From the NCBI RefSeq assembly GCF_030433895.1, contig NZ_JARUXE010000030.1, positions 1 through 60,237 of the forward strand: 60,237 nucleotides of DNA. Direction: 5' to 3'. Origin of the DNA: Arthrobacter sp. PsM3. Its GTDB lineage: Bacteria; Actinomycetota; Actinomycetes; Actinomycetales; Micrococcaceae. A program made the position numbers and the translations under genes. Below, piece after piece: positions 26,476 through 37,986 of this stretch. Below the pieces are notes generated by a model, which saw only the letters and a list, made by a program, of their open reading frames with translations, was not told the DNA's origin and did no database searches. Within the stretch, counting starts at the first letter, position 1. The number at the start of each line of letters is the position of its first letter.

Positions 26476-27225
26476 ATGGCAGCACAAGCCACTGGCGGCA
26501 GGGCCACGCAGCGGAGCCCGCAGGCAGCCCGGCCACCCAAGAGCCTCACGGTCCGGCAGAAGAAGATTCTGGAAACGATCCAGCGCTCCGTGACGGACAA
26601 CGGCTACCCGCCGTCCATGCGCGAGATCGGCGACACGGTCGGACTGGCCAGCCTCTCCAGCGTCACCCACCAGCTCTCACAGCTCGAAAAACTCGGCTAT
26701 CTGCGGCGTGACCCCAAGCGCCCCCGCGCCATGGAGGTGCTGATGCCGTTGACCCTCGATGAGGGAACCACAAAGGTTTCCGGGGTCGAGAAGTCCAGCG
26801 GCCTGCGCACAATCGGCGGGCTGTCCGTGTCGGACCTGGCCAGTGCCACCGATACGGCCATGGTTCCGCTCGTGGGCCGCATCGCCGCCGGCGGCCCGAT
26901 CCTCGCCGACCAGGTCGTCGAGGACGTTATGCCCCTGCCACGCCAGCTGGTGGGCCACGGCGAGCTCTTTATGCTCAGGGTTGCGGGCGATTCGATGATC
27001 GACGCCGCCATTTGTGACGGTGACTGGGTGGTTGTCCGCCGGCAGGGCGACGCCCTCAACGGCGACATTGTCGCCGCGCTGCTGGACGACGAGGCGACGG
27101 TCAAGACGTTCCGCCAGCGCGACGGGCACACCTGGCTGCTGCCGCAGAACACCCAGTACGAGCCCATCCTCGGCGATCACGCCGTCATCATGGGCAAGGT
27201 CGTCTCGGTGCTGCGCTCCCTGTAG
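26476..27225 (+). CDS. lexA: transcriptional repressor LexA
   Basis: LexA represses SOS genes and self-cleaves when stimulated by RecA filaments. A winged-helix DNA-binding domain (about 23-90, [16 protein letters not shown]) precedes the S24 peptidase domain. The cleavage bond is Ala138-Gly139 in G-R-I-A-A-G-G; the catalytic dyad is Ser173 (G-D-S-M) and Lys210 (A-T-V-K-T-F). I chose ATG 26476; a TTG three codons upstream is possible, and neither has an ideal ribosome binding site. Confidence 0.96.
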   Translation: MAAQATGGRATQRSPQAARPPKSLTVRQKKILETIQRSVTDNGYPPSMREIGDTVGLASLSSVTHQLSQLEKLGYLRRDPKRPRAMEVLMPLTLDEGTTKVSGVEKSSGLRTIGGLSVSDLASATDTAMVPLVGRIAAGGPILADQVVEDVMPLPRQLVGHGELFMLRVAGDSMIDAAICDGDWVVVRRQGDALNGDIVAALLDDEATVKTFRQRDGHTWLLPQNTQYEPILGDHAVIMGKVVSVLRSL

Positions 27226-27261
27226 GGGGTAACGGGGGCAGCACCCCACGAAGCTGTGCGC

Positions 27262-27292
27262 AAGGGCCCCGCCGGCATCGGACGGGGCCCTT
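27262..27292. terminator. bidirectional terminator between lexA and dinG
   Basis: AAGGGCCCCG pairs with CGGGGCCCTT around a nine-base loop, flanked by A's and T's. It sits between two convergent genes. Confidence 0.8.
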
Positions 27293-27374
27293 TCCGCGTT
27301 GCTGCCCGGGTGCCGGGGACGGCACAGCCCCTGGTGCGGGTTCCCGGCCGGCTGCGGGATTACCGGCTGCGCAG

Positions 27375-29501
27375 TTAAGGGGCGGGCTGCCCGGATTCCT
27401 TCGAGAGACGCGCCAGGGCCGCCAGGGCGATCGCGGGGTCGGTGGTGGGCCAGAACGGCGGCAGTGCGGCGCGGAGGAATCCCCCGTAGCGCTCGGTGGA
27501 CAGCCTCGAGTCCAGCACTGCAACCACCCCCCGGTCCGTCGTGGTGCGGATCAGGCGGCCGGCACCCTGGGCCAGGCGGATGGCGGCGTGGGTCGCGGAA
27601 ACACTCATGAAGCCGTTGCCGCCGGCCTGGGCCACTGCCCGGGACCGGGCCGTCATGAGGGGATCGTCGGGCCGCGGGAACGGTATCCGGTCGATCACAA
27701 CGAGGCGGCACGAGATCCCCGGCACGTCCACACCCTGCCACAGGGACATGGTGCCGAACAGGCAGGTGTCCGGTTCGTCGGCGAACTGTTTCACGAGCGC
27801 GGTCATGGTCGAATCCCCCTGGCAGAGGATGCTCATGTCCAGCCGGGGCCGCATGGCCTCGGCGGCGTCCTCGGCGGCGCGCCGGGAGGAGAACAGGCAC
27901 AGGGCTCCGCCGCCGGAGGCCCGGATCAGCTTCTCCAGCTCGTCGAGGGCTTCCGGGGACGTGCCGCGGCCGGGCTTGGGCAGGTGCTTGGCGACATACA
28001 GGATGCCCTGCTTGGGGTATTCGAAGGGGGAGCCGACGTCGACTCCGGTCCAGCTGGGGGCGCCGGGCCCGACCAGGCCAAGGCCGCCGGCGGCGGGTTC
28101 GAAGGCGGAGCCGATCGCCAGCGTCGCCGAGGTCAGGATGACGGTGTGGTCCGCGAACAGGCCCTCGCGGAGCCGTCCGGCGACGCTGAGCGGGGCGATG
28201 TTGATCAGGGCCGGGGCGGACTCGTCGGGCTGGGAGTAGCCCTGCTGCGGGTCGAAGGTGCTGTTGCGGGAGAACCAGACCACTTCGCGGTTTTCCCGGG
28301 CGGCAAGCAGCCGTTCGCAGAGTTCCAGGATCACCATCAGGCGTGAGCGCGCGAGCTGCCGGCCGCCGTCGACCGTGTTGGCGCTGTCGCCCTTGGAGTC
28401 GGAGAGTGCCGCGCGGCAGGCGTCCCGCAGCTGGTCGACGCAGTCCAGCTGTTCGCTGTTGAGTCCGTTGGGCATGAGTCCGCTGGGGACCCCTTCAATG
28501 GCAAGTTCGAGGTTGGACGCGGCGTTGTTCAGGGCGTCCACGGTGATGCCGGTGTTTTTCCGGGCCCCGGACGCGGCCGCATGGACCATCGCGACGGAGA
28601 GCTGGCCGGACACGGCGCCGGTCACGCGGTCCTGCAGCTCGTGGGCTTCATCGACCACCACGACGTCGTATTCCGGCAGCACAGCAAGGCCCTCGAAGGC
28701 GCTGACGGCCAGCATGGCGTGGTTGGTGACGACGACGTCGGCGTCGGCGGCATTTTGCCGGGCCAGTTCGCTGAAGCATTCGGCCGCCAGCGGGCATTTC
28801 TGCGCGCCGAGGCACTCCATGGAGGTGACGGAGACCTGCCGCCAGGCACGGTCCGTCACTCCGGGCAGGAGTTCGTCCCGGTCCCCCGTGACGGTGTCCT
28901 CGGCCCATTCGCGCAGCCGGACGACTTCCTTGCCGAGCTGGGACGACGGGCCGCCCATCGCCGCGGCGAAATGCGGCACGGAGGTGTCCTCTCCGAGCGA
29001 GAAGAGCTGCCCCTCCGAGGGTTCTTCCGACGGGAAGCCGCCGTCGAGCTTGTGGCGGCAGACATAGTTGGAGCGGCCCTTGACGAGGGCAATCTTGACA
29101 GGCCGATCAAGCGCCGGAGTGATGGTCTTCAGCAGCCGGGGCAGGTCCCGGCCGACGATCTGGGTCTGCAGGGCGAGGGTGGCGGTGGAGACCAGGGTGG
29201 GCTTGTCACTGACGAGCGAATGGGCGATCAGCGGGATCAGGTACGCAAGGGATTTGCCGGTTCCGGTTCCGGCCTGGACCAGCAGGTGGTCACCGCTGTC
29301 AATCGCGTGCGCCACCTGCCGGGCCATTTCGTGCTGGCCGTCGCGGCTCTGGCCGCCCATGCCGGACACGGCACGGTCGAGGAGTTCGATGACGAACTCC
29401 TCGCCCGTCCGGCCGCCTTTTCCCGGGGCGCGTTTCCCGGCGTCCGGGTCGTCCCCGGCGGGGCTGTTCGCCTCCGTCCCGGTCACCGCTGCCTCAGTCA
29501 T
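27375..29501 (-). CDS. dinG: ATP-dependent DNA helicase, DinG/XPD family
   Basis: This 708-residue superfamily 2 helicase has Walker A G-T-G-T-G-K-S at about 78-84 and a D-E-A-H box (V-V-V-V-D-E-A-H-E-L). Between them are the Cys residues of an iron-sulfur cluster (V-C-R-H-K-L and C-L-G-A-Q-K-C-P-L-A-A-E-C). Family members unwind damaged or structured DNA and R-loops. It has no LexA box of its own; the start overlaps the end of hflX by eight bases, so it is read from the hflX promoter. Confidence 0.92.
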   Translation of the reverse strand: MTEAAVTGTEANSPAGDDPDAGKRAPGKGGRTGEEFVIELLDRAVSGMGGQSRDGQHEMARQVAHAIDSGDHLLVQAGTGTGKSLAYLIPLIAHSLVSDKPTLVSTATLALQTQIVGRDLPRLLKTITPALDRPVKIALVKGRSNYVCRHKLDGGFPSEEPSEGQLFSLGEDTSVPHFAAAMGGPSSQLGKEVVRLREWAEDTVTGDRDELLPGVTDRAWRQVSVTSMECLGAQKCPLAAECFSELARQNAADADVVVTNHAMLAVSAFEGLAVLPEYDVVVVDEAHELQDRVTGAVSGQLSVAMVHAAASGARKNTGITVDALNNAASNLELAIEGVPSGLMPNGLNSEQLDCVDQLRDACRAALSDSKGDSANTVDGGRQLARSRLMVILELCERLLAARENREVVWFSRNSTFDPQQGYSQPDESAPALINIAPLSVAGRLREGLFADHTVILTSATLAIGSAFEPAAGGLGLVGPGAPSWTGVDVGSPFEYPKQGILYVAKHLPKPGRGTSPEALDELEKLIRASGGGALCLFSSRRAAEDAAEAMRPRLDMSILCQGDSTMTALVKQFADEPDTCLFGTMSLWQGVDVPGISCRLVVIDRIPFPRPDDPLMTARSRAVAQAGGNGFMSVSATHAAIRLAQGAGRLIRTTTDRGVVAVLDSRLSTERYGGFLRAALPPFWPTTDPAIALAALARLSKESGQPAP

Positions 29502-31062
29502 TGCTGATGAACGAATCCAGTTCAGCGGCGAATCCCTCGCGCACCATCACGACGGCGCGGGTGCCCGCTTCCTCGTGGTCGAGGCTGAGGATCTCGGCGT
29601 CGGTCTCGTGCAGCTTGCTGAGCAGGTCCCCGCGGTTGTATGGGATCATCAGTTCCAGCTTCACGCTGGGCCGCGGGATGCCTTCGCTGATGGCCTTGAG
29701 CAGTTCCGGGATGCCTTCCCCGGTGCGGGCCGACACCACCACGTGGCGCGGTTCGCGCTGCTTGAGCCGTTCGATCACGAAGGGGTCGGCGGCGTCGGCC
29801 TTGTTCAGGACAATGATTTCCGGAACCTTGCGTGCGTCGACTTCGCTGAAGACCTTGCGGACGGCGGCGATCTGGCCCTCCGGGTCGGGGTGGGAGACAT
29901 CCACGACGTGCAGGATCAGGTCCGCGTCGGCAACCTCTTCCAGGGTGGAGCGGAATGCCTCCACGAGCTGGGTGGGCAGCGAACGGACAAAGCCCACGGT
30001 GTCGGCGAGGGTGTAGCCCAGTCCGTCCGAGGTTTCGGCCTTGCGTACGGTCGGGTCCAGGGTGGCGAACAGGGCGTTCTCCACCAGGACGCCGGCGTCG
30101 GTCAGCCGGTTCAGCAGCGAGGACTTGCCGGCGTTGGTGTACCCGGCGATCGCTACGGAGGGCACGGCATTACGACGGCGGTTGGCGCGTTTGGTCTCCC
30201 GGGCCGGCTTCATTGAGGCGATTTCGCGGCGCAGCTTGGCCATCCGGGTGCGGATCCGGCGGCGGTCCAGTTCGATCTTGGTTTCACCGGGGCCACGCGA
30301 ACCCATGCCGGCACCGGCGCCGCCGACCTGGCCGCCGGCCTGGCGGGACATCGAGTCGCCCCAGCCGCGCAGGCGCGGGAGGAGGTACTCGAGCTGGGCC
30401 AGTTCCACCTGGGCTTTGCCCTCGCGGCTCTTGGCGTGCTGGGCGAAGATGTCCAGGATCAGGGCCGTGCGGTCGATGACCTTGACCTTGACGATGTCTT
30501 CCAGGCTGCGGCGCTGGGACGGGGCCAGCTCGGCGTCGACGACGACGGTGTCCGCGCCGGTGGACATCACGATGTCCTTGAGCTCCTGGGCCTTGCCGGA
30601 GCCCAGGAAGGTTCCGGGGTCGGGCTTGGCGCGGCGCTGGACGATCCCGTCGAGGACCTCCGATCCGGCGGTTTCGGCGAGGGCGGCGAGTTCGCGGAGC
30701 GAGTTCTCGGCGTCGGCGAGAGTGCCTTCGGTCCAGAGGCCGGCCAGCACAACGCGCTCGAGGCGCAGTTGCCGGTATTCGACTTCGGTGACGTCTTCGA
30801 GCTCGGTGGACAGCCCGGCGGTACGCCGCAGGGCGTGCCGTTCCGCGAGGTCCTGCTGGTCGCCGTCATAGTTGCTGTGTTCCTCATCCAGCCGGGAGAT
30901 CGCCTGCGCTTTGCCGAGCACCGACGAGGGTGCACCGGCAGCCGGGGCTGCTTTCCGGGCAGGGGTGTCCTTGGAGAGGATCCGGTCGATGACAGCCTGG
31001 ATTTCCGCAGGACTCATGTCCTGGGCTGCTGAATCGGGTCCGGTGTTGGGCTGACTGGTCAT
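29494..31062 (-). CDS. hflX: GTPase HflX
   Basis: HflX binds ribosomes and splits stalled 70S particles. The N-terminal HflX domain (about 120-280, with G-G-A-G-A-G-M-G-S-R-G-P-G-E-T at its end) is followed by the G domain with G-Y-T-N-A-G-K-S-S-L (G1), D-T-V-G-F-V (G3) and N-K-A-D (G4). I chose ATG 31062, just after AAAGGAG; the frame is open 30 codons further to a TTG at 31152 without a ribosome binding site. The 522 residues fit the family with an ~85-residue N-terminal extension. Confidence 0.94.
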   Translation of the reverse strand: MTSQPNTGPDSAAQDMSPAEIQAVIDRILSKDTPARKAAPAAGAPSSVLGKAQAISRLDEEHSNYDGDQQDLAERHALRRTAGLSTELEDVTEVEYRQLRLERVVLAGLWTEGTLADAENSLRELAALAETAGSEVLDGIVQRRAKPDPGTFLGSGKAQELKDIVMSTGADTVVVDAELAPSQRRSLEDIVKVKVIDRTALILDIFAQHAKSREGKAQVELAQLEYLLPRLRGWGDSMSRQAGGQVGGAGAGMGSRGPGETKIELDRRRIRTRMAKLRREIASMKPARETKRANRRRNAVPSVAIAGYTNAGKSSLLNRLTDAGVLVENALFATLDPTVRKAETSDGLGYTLADTVGFVRSLPTQLVEAFRSTLEEVADADLILHVVDVSHPDPEGQIAAVRKVFSEVDARKVPEIIVLNKADAADPFVIERLKQREPRHVVVSARTGEGIPELLKAISEGIPRPSVKLELMIPYNRGDLLSKLHETDAEILSLDHEEAGTRAVVMVREGFAAELDSFISND

Positions 31063-31506
31063 GGTCTCCTTTAGAGGTTCGGCAGTTTCAGAATAGTGCC
31101 GATCGGTGCTGTGTGGGGCGGTATTCGCGCTGGGCTGACGACTATTGGTCAAACCGGGTCTCCTGGGGTGCCTGCGGCAGCGGTGCCGGGGCAGGATGGG
31201 CTCCGCGATGGAGCGGTGAGAATGGGGAGGGAACAGGCGTGGCCTTGAGGAGGAATGCCTGCCGCTCGGCTGCGCCCGGAGGGCACTGCCCGAACCCCAA
31301 GTGGATCGGGCGCCAACAGGTGGTCCCTGGCGGGATCATCGAGGGGGTTGGCGCACTGAGCGGAAGGTAACTACCTGCGTCGCTGCGGGGACGGGATTTA
31401 ACCCGTGCCGGCTACTTGAAGTTCAAGAACATGTATTTAACACTAGCAGACTGCATGGCTGGCTCAGGCCCGCGGCCGCGGTTTCGCCTACGGGCCGGGG
31501 GCCAAC

Positions 31507-31512
31507 TAATCT
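31507..31512 (+). promoter_or_regulatory. -10 element TAATCT upstream of the methyltransferase gene
   Basis: TAATCT ends eight bases before ATG 31521, which has no ribosome binding site. The other 440 bases between hflX and this gene hold only low-scoring open frames and nothing I can assign. Confidence 0.45.
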
Positions 31513-31520
31513 GGGCAGTT

Positions 31521-32135
31521 ATGGAGTCTGCACATTATTTCAGCGCCCAGCCTGCCGGGCCGTTCACCCGCAAGCCACTGACCGTGGAGCTTGCCGGTGA
31601 GACCCGGCACCTGCAGACGTCCTCGGGCATCTTCAGCCCGGACGGCATCGACAAGGGCACGGCCGTGCTGCTCGCCGAGGCACCCGCCCCGGCGCCGCAG
31701 GGGACGCTGCTGGACATCGGCTGCGGCTGGGGCCCGATCGCCCTGACAATGGCCCTGCGGGCACCGCACGCGAAGGTCTACGCGGTGGACGTCAACGAGC
31801 GGTGCGTGGCCCTGACCAACGAAAACGCTGCCGCCCTGGGGCTGGGCAATGTCGCGGCCAGCACGCCCGACGCCGTCGACCCGGGGCTCCGCTTCGACAC
31901 CATCTGGTCCAACCCGCCCATCAGGATCGGCAAGGACGAGCTGCATGCCCTGCTGCTCCTGTGGCTGCCGCGGCTGGCGCCGGGCGGTTCCGCGTGGCTG
32001 GTGGTGCAGAAGAACCTGGGCTCGGATTCCCTTCAGCGCTGGCTCGCAGCGGAGCTCGACAGCAGCTTCACGGTCACGCGCGAGAGCACCTCAAAGTCGT
32101 TCCGCATCCTTCGGGTCAGGAAAGCGTCCCACTAG
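31521..32135 (+). CDS. class I SAM-dependent methyltransferase, RsmC-like
   Basis: The 204 residues correspond to the catalytic domain of RsmC/RlmG-type enzymes that methylate guanine N2 in r[13 protein letters not shown] at about 36-45, the SAM motif [12 protein letters not shown], and the catalytic S-N-P-P-I-R-I-G-K are all present. The longer upstream frame (from 31416) is not homologous. Its last 20 bases overlap the 3' end of dapF on the opposite strand. Confidence 0.88.
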   Translation: MESAHYFSAQPAGPFTRKPLTVELAGETRHLQTSSGIFSPDGIDKGTAVLLAEAPAPAPQGTLLDIGCGWGPIALTMALRAPHAKVYAVDVNERCVALTNENAAALGLGNVAASTPDAVDPGLRFDTIWSNPPIRIGKDELHALLLLWLPRLAPGGSAWLVVQKNLGSDSLQRWLAAELDSSFTVTRESTSKSFRILRVRKASH

Positions 32136-33072
32136 CGACGATCACGGCGGGGCCGCTGAGCTCGACATGCTCGTGGCCCTCTGCACCGAGGAAGAACTTC
32201 ACCCCGACGACGCCGCCCGGGACGTGGACGTTCCAGACGTCCGGGGCCCCCTGGCCGGCCCAGTGGCGGATCGCGACGGCGGCGGCACAGGCGCCGGTGC
32301 CGCAGGACTGCGTCTCCCCGACTCCGCGCTCATGAACGCGCATCGTGATGGTGCCGACGCCGTCATGGACCAGCGGCTCGGACGGCACGACGAACTCCAC
32401 GTTGGTGCCGTGAGCCGGGGTGGGATCCACGTGGGGTGCGGTGAAGAGCTGCGTGGCCTCCAGCTCGGCCAGTTCCGCCAGCGCCACGACCGTGTGCGGA
32501 TTGCCCATGCTCACGGACAGGGCGGGCCGCGCGACCTCCAGTCCCGCCGCGCTGACCACCGAATCCATGGCCCGGGCGGTGGCCTCGCCCGGAAAGATGA
32601 ACTTCCAGGGGCCCATGTCGACGGCGTACCCGGCGGCGGTGCGGACTATCGTCTTCGCGCCGGCCCGGGTGCCGATGGTCAGTGATTCGCCGGCGGGCAG
32701 CTCCACGAGGCCTTCGGTGATCAGGAAGTGCACAAAGACGCGGACGCCGTTGCCGCACATCTCGGACAGTGAGCCGTCGCCGTTGCGGTAGTCCATGAAC
32801 CATTCAGCGTCCGGGTTCCGGACGAGCAGCTCCTGGCCTTCGGCGATCAGCCGGGACGGGACGGCGCGGATCAGCCCGTCGCCGCCGATTCCGCGGTGCC
32901 TGTCACAGAGTGCCGCGACCTGCTCCGGGGTCACCGCCAGGGTGCCGTTGGGGTCGGCAAGGAGCACGAAGTCGTTGCCCGTGCCGTGGCCTTTGGAAAA
33001 CTTGAGCCCGCTGAGGGCTGCGGTGTCGCCGGTGGGATTGCGGTCAGCGGCCTCGGCCAGGGTTGCGTCCAT
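32116..33072 (-). CDS. dapF: diaminopimelate epimerase
   Basis: This enzyme converts LL- to meso-diaminopimelate for peptidoglycan and lysine. The two catalytic cysteines are Cys106 ([10 protein letters not shown]) and Cys257 ([12 protein letters not shown]). The 318 residues are normal, slightly extended at the N-terminus. It follows miaA on the same strand but has its own promoter-like element. Two further lysine-pathway genes, dapA and dapB, lie elsewhere in the window. Confidence 0.96.
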   Translation of the reverse strand: MDATLAEAADRNPTGDTAALSGLKFSKGHGTGNDFVLLADPNGTLAVTPEQVAALCDRHRGIGGDGLIRAVPSRLIAEGQELLVRNPDAEWFMDYRNGDGSLSEMCGNGVRVFVHFLITEGLVELPAGESLTIGTRAGAKTIVRTAAGYAVDMGPWKFIFPGEATARAMDSVVSAAGLEVARPALSVSMGNPHTVVALAELAELEATQLFTAPHVDPTPAHGTNVEFVVPSEPLVHDGVGTITMRVHERGVGETQSCGTGACAAAVAIRHWAGQGAPDVWNVHVPGGVVGVKFFLGAEGHEHVELSGPAVIVASGTLS

Positions 33073-33078
33073 GCTCCA

Positions 33079-33084
33079 AGGTTA
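33079..33084 (-). promoter_or_regulatory. -10 element TAACCT, leaderless start of dapF
   Basis: TAACCT is separated from ATG 33072 by TGGAGC. GGAG is too close to the ATG to work as a normal Shine-Dalgarno. Confidence 0.5.
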
Positions 33085-33103
33085 CCGTTCCGGTGCGGTG
33101 GGC

Positions 33104-34102
33104 CTACGCCGTGTCGGGGCCGTGAGCGCCGGGGCTGCAGAGCGCGGCGGCCTTGGGCACGAGTTCCGGATCCCGCCAGTCGAGCCAGTGGATGCGGGGG
33201 TCGGCGCGGAACCAGGTGAGCTGGCGGCGGGCAAATTGCCGGGTCGCGACGACGGTTTCCTCCGCAGCCTGCGCCGCGACGGATTCGCCGTCGAGGACCT
33301 TGAGGAACTGGGCGTAGCCGAGGGCGCGCGGGGCGGTCCGCCCACGGCGGAGTCCGGCGGCGTCGAGCTCCCGGACCTCGTCGAGCAGCCCGCTGTCCAC
33401 CATGGTGTGCACCCGGCGGGCGAGCCGCTCCCGGAGTTGCTCCCGGTCCACCTCGAGCCCGATCTGCACGGCGGGCTGGGCGTACTCGCGGGTGGGCATG
33501 AAGGAGCTGAAGGGCCGGCCGGTGAGTTCGAACACCTCGAGGGCGCGGATGATCCGCCGGGCGTCCCCGAGCCGGCCGGCGGAGACCGGGTCCACTGCTT
33601 CCAGCCGCTCCCGCAGCGGCGCCGCTCCGGTGGTTTCCAGTTCCGCCTCAAGCCGGCGCCGGATGGCTGGATCCGTGCCGGGGAATTCCAATATGTCCAG
33701 GGCGGCGCGGACGTAGAGCCCGGAGCCGCCGGCCAGGATGGCGCGTTTGCCGCGGGCGTGGATGTCGGCGATGAGCGCCCGGGCCTGCTGCTGGAAGTCC
33801 GAGACGCTCGCTTCCTCGGTGACGTCCAGGATGTCCAGGAGGTGGTGCGGCACTCCCCTGCGTTCGTCATCGGTAATTTTGGCCGTACCGATGTCCATGC
33901 CCCGGTAGAACTGCATGGAGTCGGCGTTGATGACCTCGCCACCGAGCTCCAGCGCCAGCGAGACGGCGAGATCGGACTTGCCGGAGCCGGTTGGCCCGAC
34001 GACGGCGACCACCGGCGGTGCTGGTGGGGCCGCTGCCGGCGTTGCCGGCGCAGCCCCTTCCGCCAGTGCAGCCCCTTCCGGCGTGGCCTGCGGGTCCGCC
34101 AC
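33104..34102 (-). CDS. miaA: tRNA dimethylallyltransferase
   Basis: MiaA prenylates A37 of tRNAs reading UNN codons. A ~30-residue Ala/Pro extension precedes the P-loop G-P-T-G-S-G-K-S at 36-43. The family segments [15 protein letters not shown] and P-H-H-L-L-D-I follow. It begins three bases after miaB and shares its transcript; MiaB then thiomethylates the same nucleotide. Confidence 0.96.
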   Translation of the reverse strand: MADPQATPEGAALAEGAAPATPAAAPPAPPVVAVVGPTGSGKSDLAVSLALELGGEVINADSMQFYRGMDIGTAKITDDERRGVPHHLLDILDVTEEASVSDFQQQARALIADIHARGKRAILAGGSGLYVRAALDILEFPGTDPAIRRRLEAELETTGAAPLRERLEAVDPVSAGRLGDARRIIRALEVFELTGRPFSSFMPTREYAQPAVQIGLEVDREQLRERLARRVHTMVDSGLLDEVRELDAAGLRRGRTAPRALGYAQFLKVLDGESVAAQAAEETVVATRQFARRQLTWFRADPRIHWLDWRDPELVPKAAALCSPGAHGPDTA

Positions 34103-34105
34103 GGG

Positions 34106-35680
34106 CTAGCGGCCGCGGACGGGAAGGGTGGGCATGCCCAGGGACACGCCCGTGGTGCCGGGTGCGGATCCCGGAACGGGTGCGCCGCAGGAGTCCGCCT
34201 GCGACCTGTCCCAGGCGTCGCCCGCCCGGGAGCGGCGAAGACTGTAGTCGTCCGCCGAGGCCGGGTCGGCGACGAGGTGGAAGGCGGCGGCTTCGGTGAT
34301 GGTTACGGTGACGAGGTCGCCGGGGCGGGGCGTCCGGGCGCCGGCCGGAACGGAGAAGTGGACCAGTCGCTGGTCGCGGGAGCGGCCGGACAGGCGGTGG
34401 GTTTCCTCGGACTTGCGCCCGGACTGGGCCGTCACCATGACCTCCACGCGCCGGCCGAGCTGGCGGGCGTTCTCCTCGGCGGCGATCCGGTCCTGCAGGG
34501 CGGTGAGGCGTTCGAAGCGTTCCTGCACCACGGCTTTGGGGAGCTGGTCCGGGAGTTCGGCGGCGGGCGTGCCGGGCCGCTTGGAGTACTGGAAGGTGAA
34601 GGCGGTGGCGAAGCGGGACTTCTCCACGACGTCGAGGGTGGCCTGGAAGTCCTCCTCGGTTTCGCCGGGGAATCCGACGATGATGTCCGTGGAGATCGCG
34701 GCGTGCGGGATTTTCTCGCGGACCTTGTCCAGGATGCCCAGGAACTTCGTCGAGCGGTAGGACCGCTTCATGTCCTTGAGGATCTTGTCCGAGCCGGACT
34801 GCAGGGGCATGTGCAGCTGCGGCATGACGTTGGGGGTCTCGGCCATGGCGTCGATGACGTCGTCGGTGAAGGCGGCGGGGTGCGGGCTCGTGAAGCGGAC
34901 GCGTTCCAGGCCGGGGATGTCGCCGCAGGCGCGCAGGAGTTTGGAGAAGGCCTGCCGGTCGCCGAATTCAACGCCGTAGGAGTTCACGTTCTGGCCCAGC
35001 AGGGTTACTTCGATCGCGCCGTCGTCGACGAGGGCCTGGATCTCGGCCAGGATGTCGCCGGGGCGGCGGTCCTTTTCCTTGCCGCGCAGGGCAGGGACGA
35101 TGCAGAAGGTGCACGTGTTGTTGCAGCCGACGGAGATGGACACCCAGCCGGCATAGACCGAGTCCCGTTTAGTGGGCAGGGTGGAGGGGAAGACGTCGAG
35201 GGACTCGAGGATTTCGAGTTGCGCCTCGTTGTTGTGGCGGGCGCGTTCGAGCAGGGCCGGCAGGGCGCCGACGTTGTGGGTGCCGAAGACGGCATCCACC
35301 CAGGGTGCCTTCTTCAGGATGGTGTCGCGGTCCTTCTGCGCCAGGCAGCCCCCGACGGCGATCTGCATTCCCGGGTTGGCGGCCTTGACCGGGGCCAGCA
35401 TGCCGAGGTTGCCGTAGAGCTTGTTGTCGGCGTTTTCCCGCACCGCGCAGGTGTTGAAGACCACAACGTCGGCCAGTTCCCCGGCGGCGGGCACATAGCC
35501 GGCGGCTTCAAGCATCCCGGACATACGCTCTGAATCGTGCACGTTCATCTGGCAGCCGAATGTCCGCACCTGGTAGGTGCGCGGCTGCGGCGCGGCAGCC
35601 GGTGACCCGGCGCCGGGTGTCGACAAGGTGTCCGTGGAAGGGGTGGTGCCGGCTGCTGGGGAGGGAATGGTCAAACTCAC
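34106..35680 (-). CDS. miaB: tRNA (ms2i6A37) methylthiotransferase MiaB
   Basis: This radical SAM enzyme adds the 2-methylthio group to i6A37. The N-terminal UPF0004 domain has cluster ligands Cys43, Cys78 and Cys112; the radical SAM motif is C186-N-N-T-C190-T-F-C193. A TRAM domain (about 385-450) ends the conserved part, followed by ~70 variable residues. The start is GTG 35680. Confidence 0.96.
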   Translation of the reverse strand: MSLTIPSPAAGTTPSTDTLSTPGAGSPAAAPQPRTYQVRTFGCQMNVHDSERMSGMLEAAGYVPAAGELADVVVFNTCAVRENADNKLYGNLGMLAPVKAANPGMQIAVGGCLAQKDRDTILKKAPWVDAVFGTHNVGALPALLERARHNNEAQLEILESLDVFPSTLPTKRDSVYAGWVSISVGCNNTCTFCIVPALRGKEKDRRPGDILAEIQALVDDGAIEVTLLGQNVNSYGVEFGDRQAFSKLLRACGDIPGLERVRFTSPHPAAFTDDVIDAMAETPNVMPQLHMPLQSGSDKILKDMKRSYRSTKFLGILDKVREKIPHAAISTDIIVGFPGETEEDFQATLDVVEKSRFATAFTFQYSKRPGTPAAELPDQLPKAVVQERFERLTALQDRIAAEENARQLGRRVEVMVTAQSGRKSEETHRLSGRSRDQRLVHFSVPAGARTPRPGDLVTVTITEAAAFHLVADPASADDYSLRRSRAGDAWDRSQADSCGAPVPGSAPGTTGVSLGMPTLPVRGR

Positions 35681-35686
35681 CTGTTA

Positions 35687-35692
35687 AGGGTA
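35687..35692 (-). promoter_or_regulatory. -10 element TACCCT, leaderless start of miaB
   Basis: TACCCT ends six bases before GTG 35680, giving miaB-miaA a promoter separate from recA-recX. Confidence 0.5.
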
Positions 35693-35718
35693 CCGGGTCG
35701 CACGGTACCGCGGGTTCC

Positions 35719-36352
35719 TCAGAATTCCGGTTCGTCACCGGCGTCGGCACCGGTCACGGCGGCGTCGAGGACTTCGCCGACGATCCGGAAGGCCTGTGCG
35801 GGCTGGTACCCCTTGCGGGCGAGCATGGAGGCCAGCCGTCGTGTGGTTTTGTCCCGCTCGGCACGGTCACCGAAGCCGGTGGCGCCGCGGAGTTTGCGCC
35901 GGAGGAGCTCGCGGGCCGCGGTTTCCTCGTCTTCGTCGCTGAGCTGTTCCAGGGCGGAGGCCGCCGTTTCGGCGTCGATGCCCTTCTCGGCGAGTTCGCG
36001 CCGGAGGGCGCCCTTGGCGAGTTTGCGGCTCTGGGAACGGGACCGCACCCACATCTCGGCGAAGTCAGCGTCGTCAACGAGTTTCACTTCTTCGAAGCGG
36101 TCCAGCACGGCTTCCGCGACGTCGTCCGGGACGTTGCGCTCGGCCAGTTTGCGGGACAGCTGCAGACGGCTCTTGGGCGAGTTCGTCAGCTGCCGCAGGA
36201 CAATGGCGCGCGCGACGGCCGCCGGGTCCGCATCGCGGTCCAGGCCGGCGGAGGGATCCGCGCGGCCGGCACCGTCCCCGGGCGGGTCTGCGTCGGCAAA
36301 GCTGGGGGCAGGATTCCGCGATGGGAATCCTGCCCCTTGGCGCCGTCGGCCG

Positions 36353-36366
<14 letters not shown>
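35719..36366 (-). CDS. recX: recombination regulatory protein RecX
   Basis: RecX binds RecA filaments and limits their activity. The 215 residues contain three RecX helical repeats ([13 protein letters not shown], then [11 protein letters not shown], then [12 protein letters not shown]). The first ~45 residues are poorly conserved. TTG 36366 overlaps the recA end by 14 bases; no better start keeps the first repeat. Co-transcription with recA places it under SOS control. Confidence 0.93.
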
Positions 36367-37405
<1,039 letters not shown>

Positions 37406-37576
37406 GGTTCACACCTCTAATACTTTCTCGCTGTGGCGGGGCCGTTCCGGCCCTGTGTTTAGTGTTCTTGATCAGGTTGGTGATCAGTTCATTACTGAAG
37501 CTACTGGCACCCACCGACAGAGTTGCCTGCCGGCCCCGTATATGTGGAAAACACTCTGAAAAAAGCATAGTCCTAC

Positions 37577-37592
37577 CCGAACAGATATTCGA
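37577..37592 (-). promoter_or_regulatory. LexA box of recA
   Basis: CCGAACAGATATTCGA on the plus strand lies between TTGTTC (37591-37596) and a GACTAT-like -10 (37567-37572) on the minus strand. The rest of the 331-base gap between recA and the DUF3046 gene is G-rich (repeated GGGCCGGGA) with no convincing gene. Confidence 0.78.
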
Positions 37593-37736
37593 ACAATCGC
37601 ACGGCGTGTCAGCCGCTGCCGCCGGGTGGCGCTGGAGCCGGGGCTTCGGGCCGGGAATTGGAGGAGGGGCGTTCGGGCCGGGATTCGGCGCCGGGCCCTT
37701 GGGGCCGCGGGCCCGCGCCGGCTGGCCGGGCGCCGG

Positions 37737-37955
37737 TCAGCGGGGTTTGACGTCGCGGCCCAGCCGCCGCTCGGGCGGCACATCCTGGACCTCGCACAGC
37801 GCCAGCCACACCTGCCGGGGCGGGACCCCGGCACTCAGGGCCTGGTCGGCGGTCCGGCTGCCGACCCCCGCGAGGACCAGGGAGCTACTGAGGACCCGGG
37901 AGTAGCCTGCCCCGAATTCGTCGTCCATGAGGCGCCAAAAGTCACTGATTCGCAC
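37737..37955 (-). CDS. DUF3046 domain-containing protein
   Basis: The 72-residue protein (R-I-S-D-F-W-R-L-M-D-D-E-F-G at the start, V-W-L-A-L-C-E-V-Q-D-V-P-P-E-R-R near the end) is the small actinobacterial DUF3046 family usually found beside recA. Its function is unknown; repeated linkage to recA suggests a recombination-related role (inference). The start is GTG 37955. Confidence 0.92.
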   Translation of the reverse strand: MRISDFWRLMDDEFGAGYSRVLSSSLVLAGVGSRTADQALSAGVPPRQVWLALCEVQDVPPERRLGRDVKPR

Positions 37956-37986
37956 CCCTAGAGTCTCTCACGGTGCGGGAGGACTC

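Noticed and set aside
31425..31445. SOS-like sequence AAGAACATGTATTTAA before the methyltransferase gene
   Set aside because: Both outer positions of the palindrome are wrong, and the promoter assigned to the gene lies 70 bases further down.
31063..31500. small open frames in the hflX-methyltransferase gap
   Set aside because: None has a ribosome binding site, leaderless promoter or recognisable pattern.
32795..35533. 912-codon plus-strand open frame across dapF, miaA and miaB
   Set aside because: It spans three well-supported minus-strand genes and their boundaries and shows no family features.
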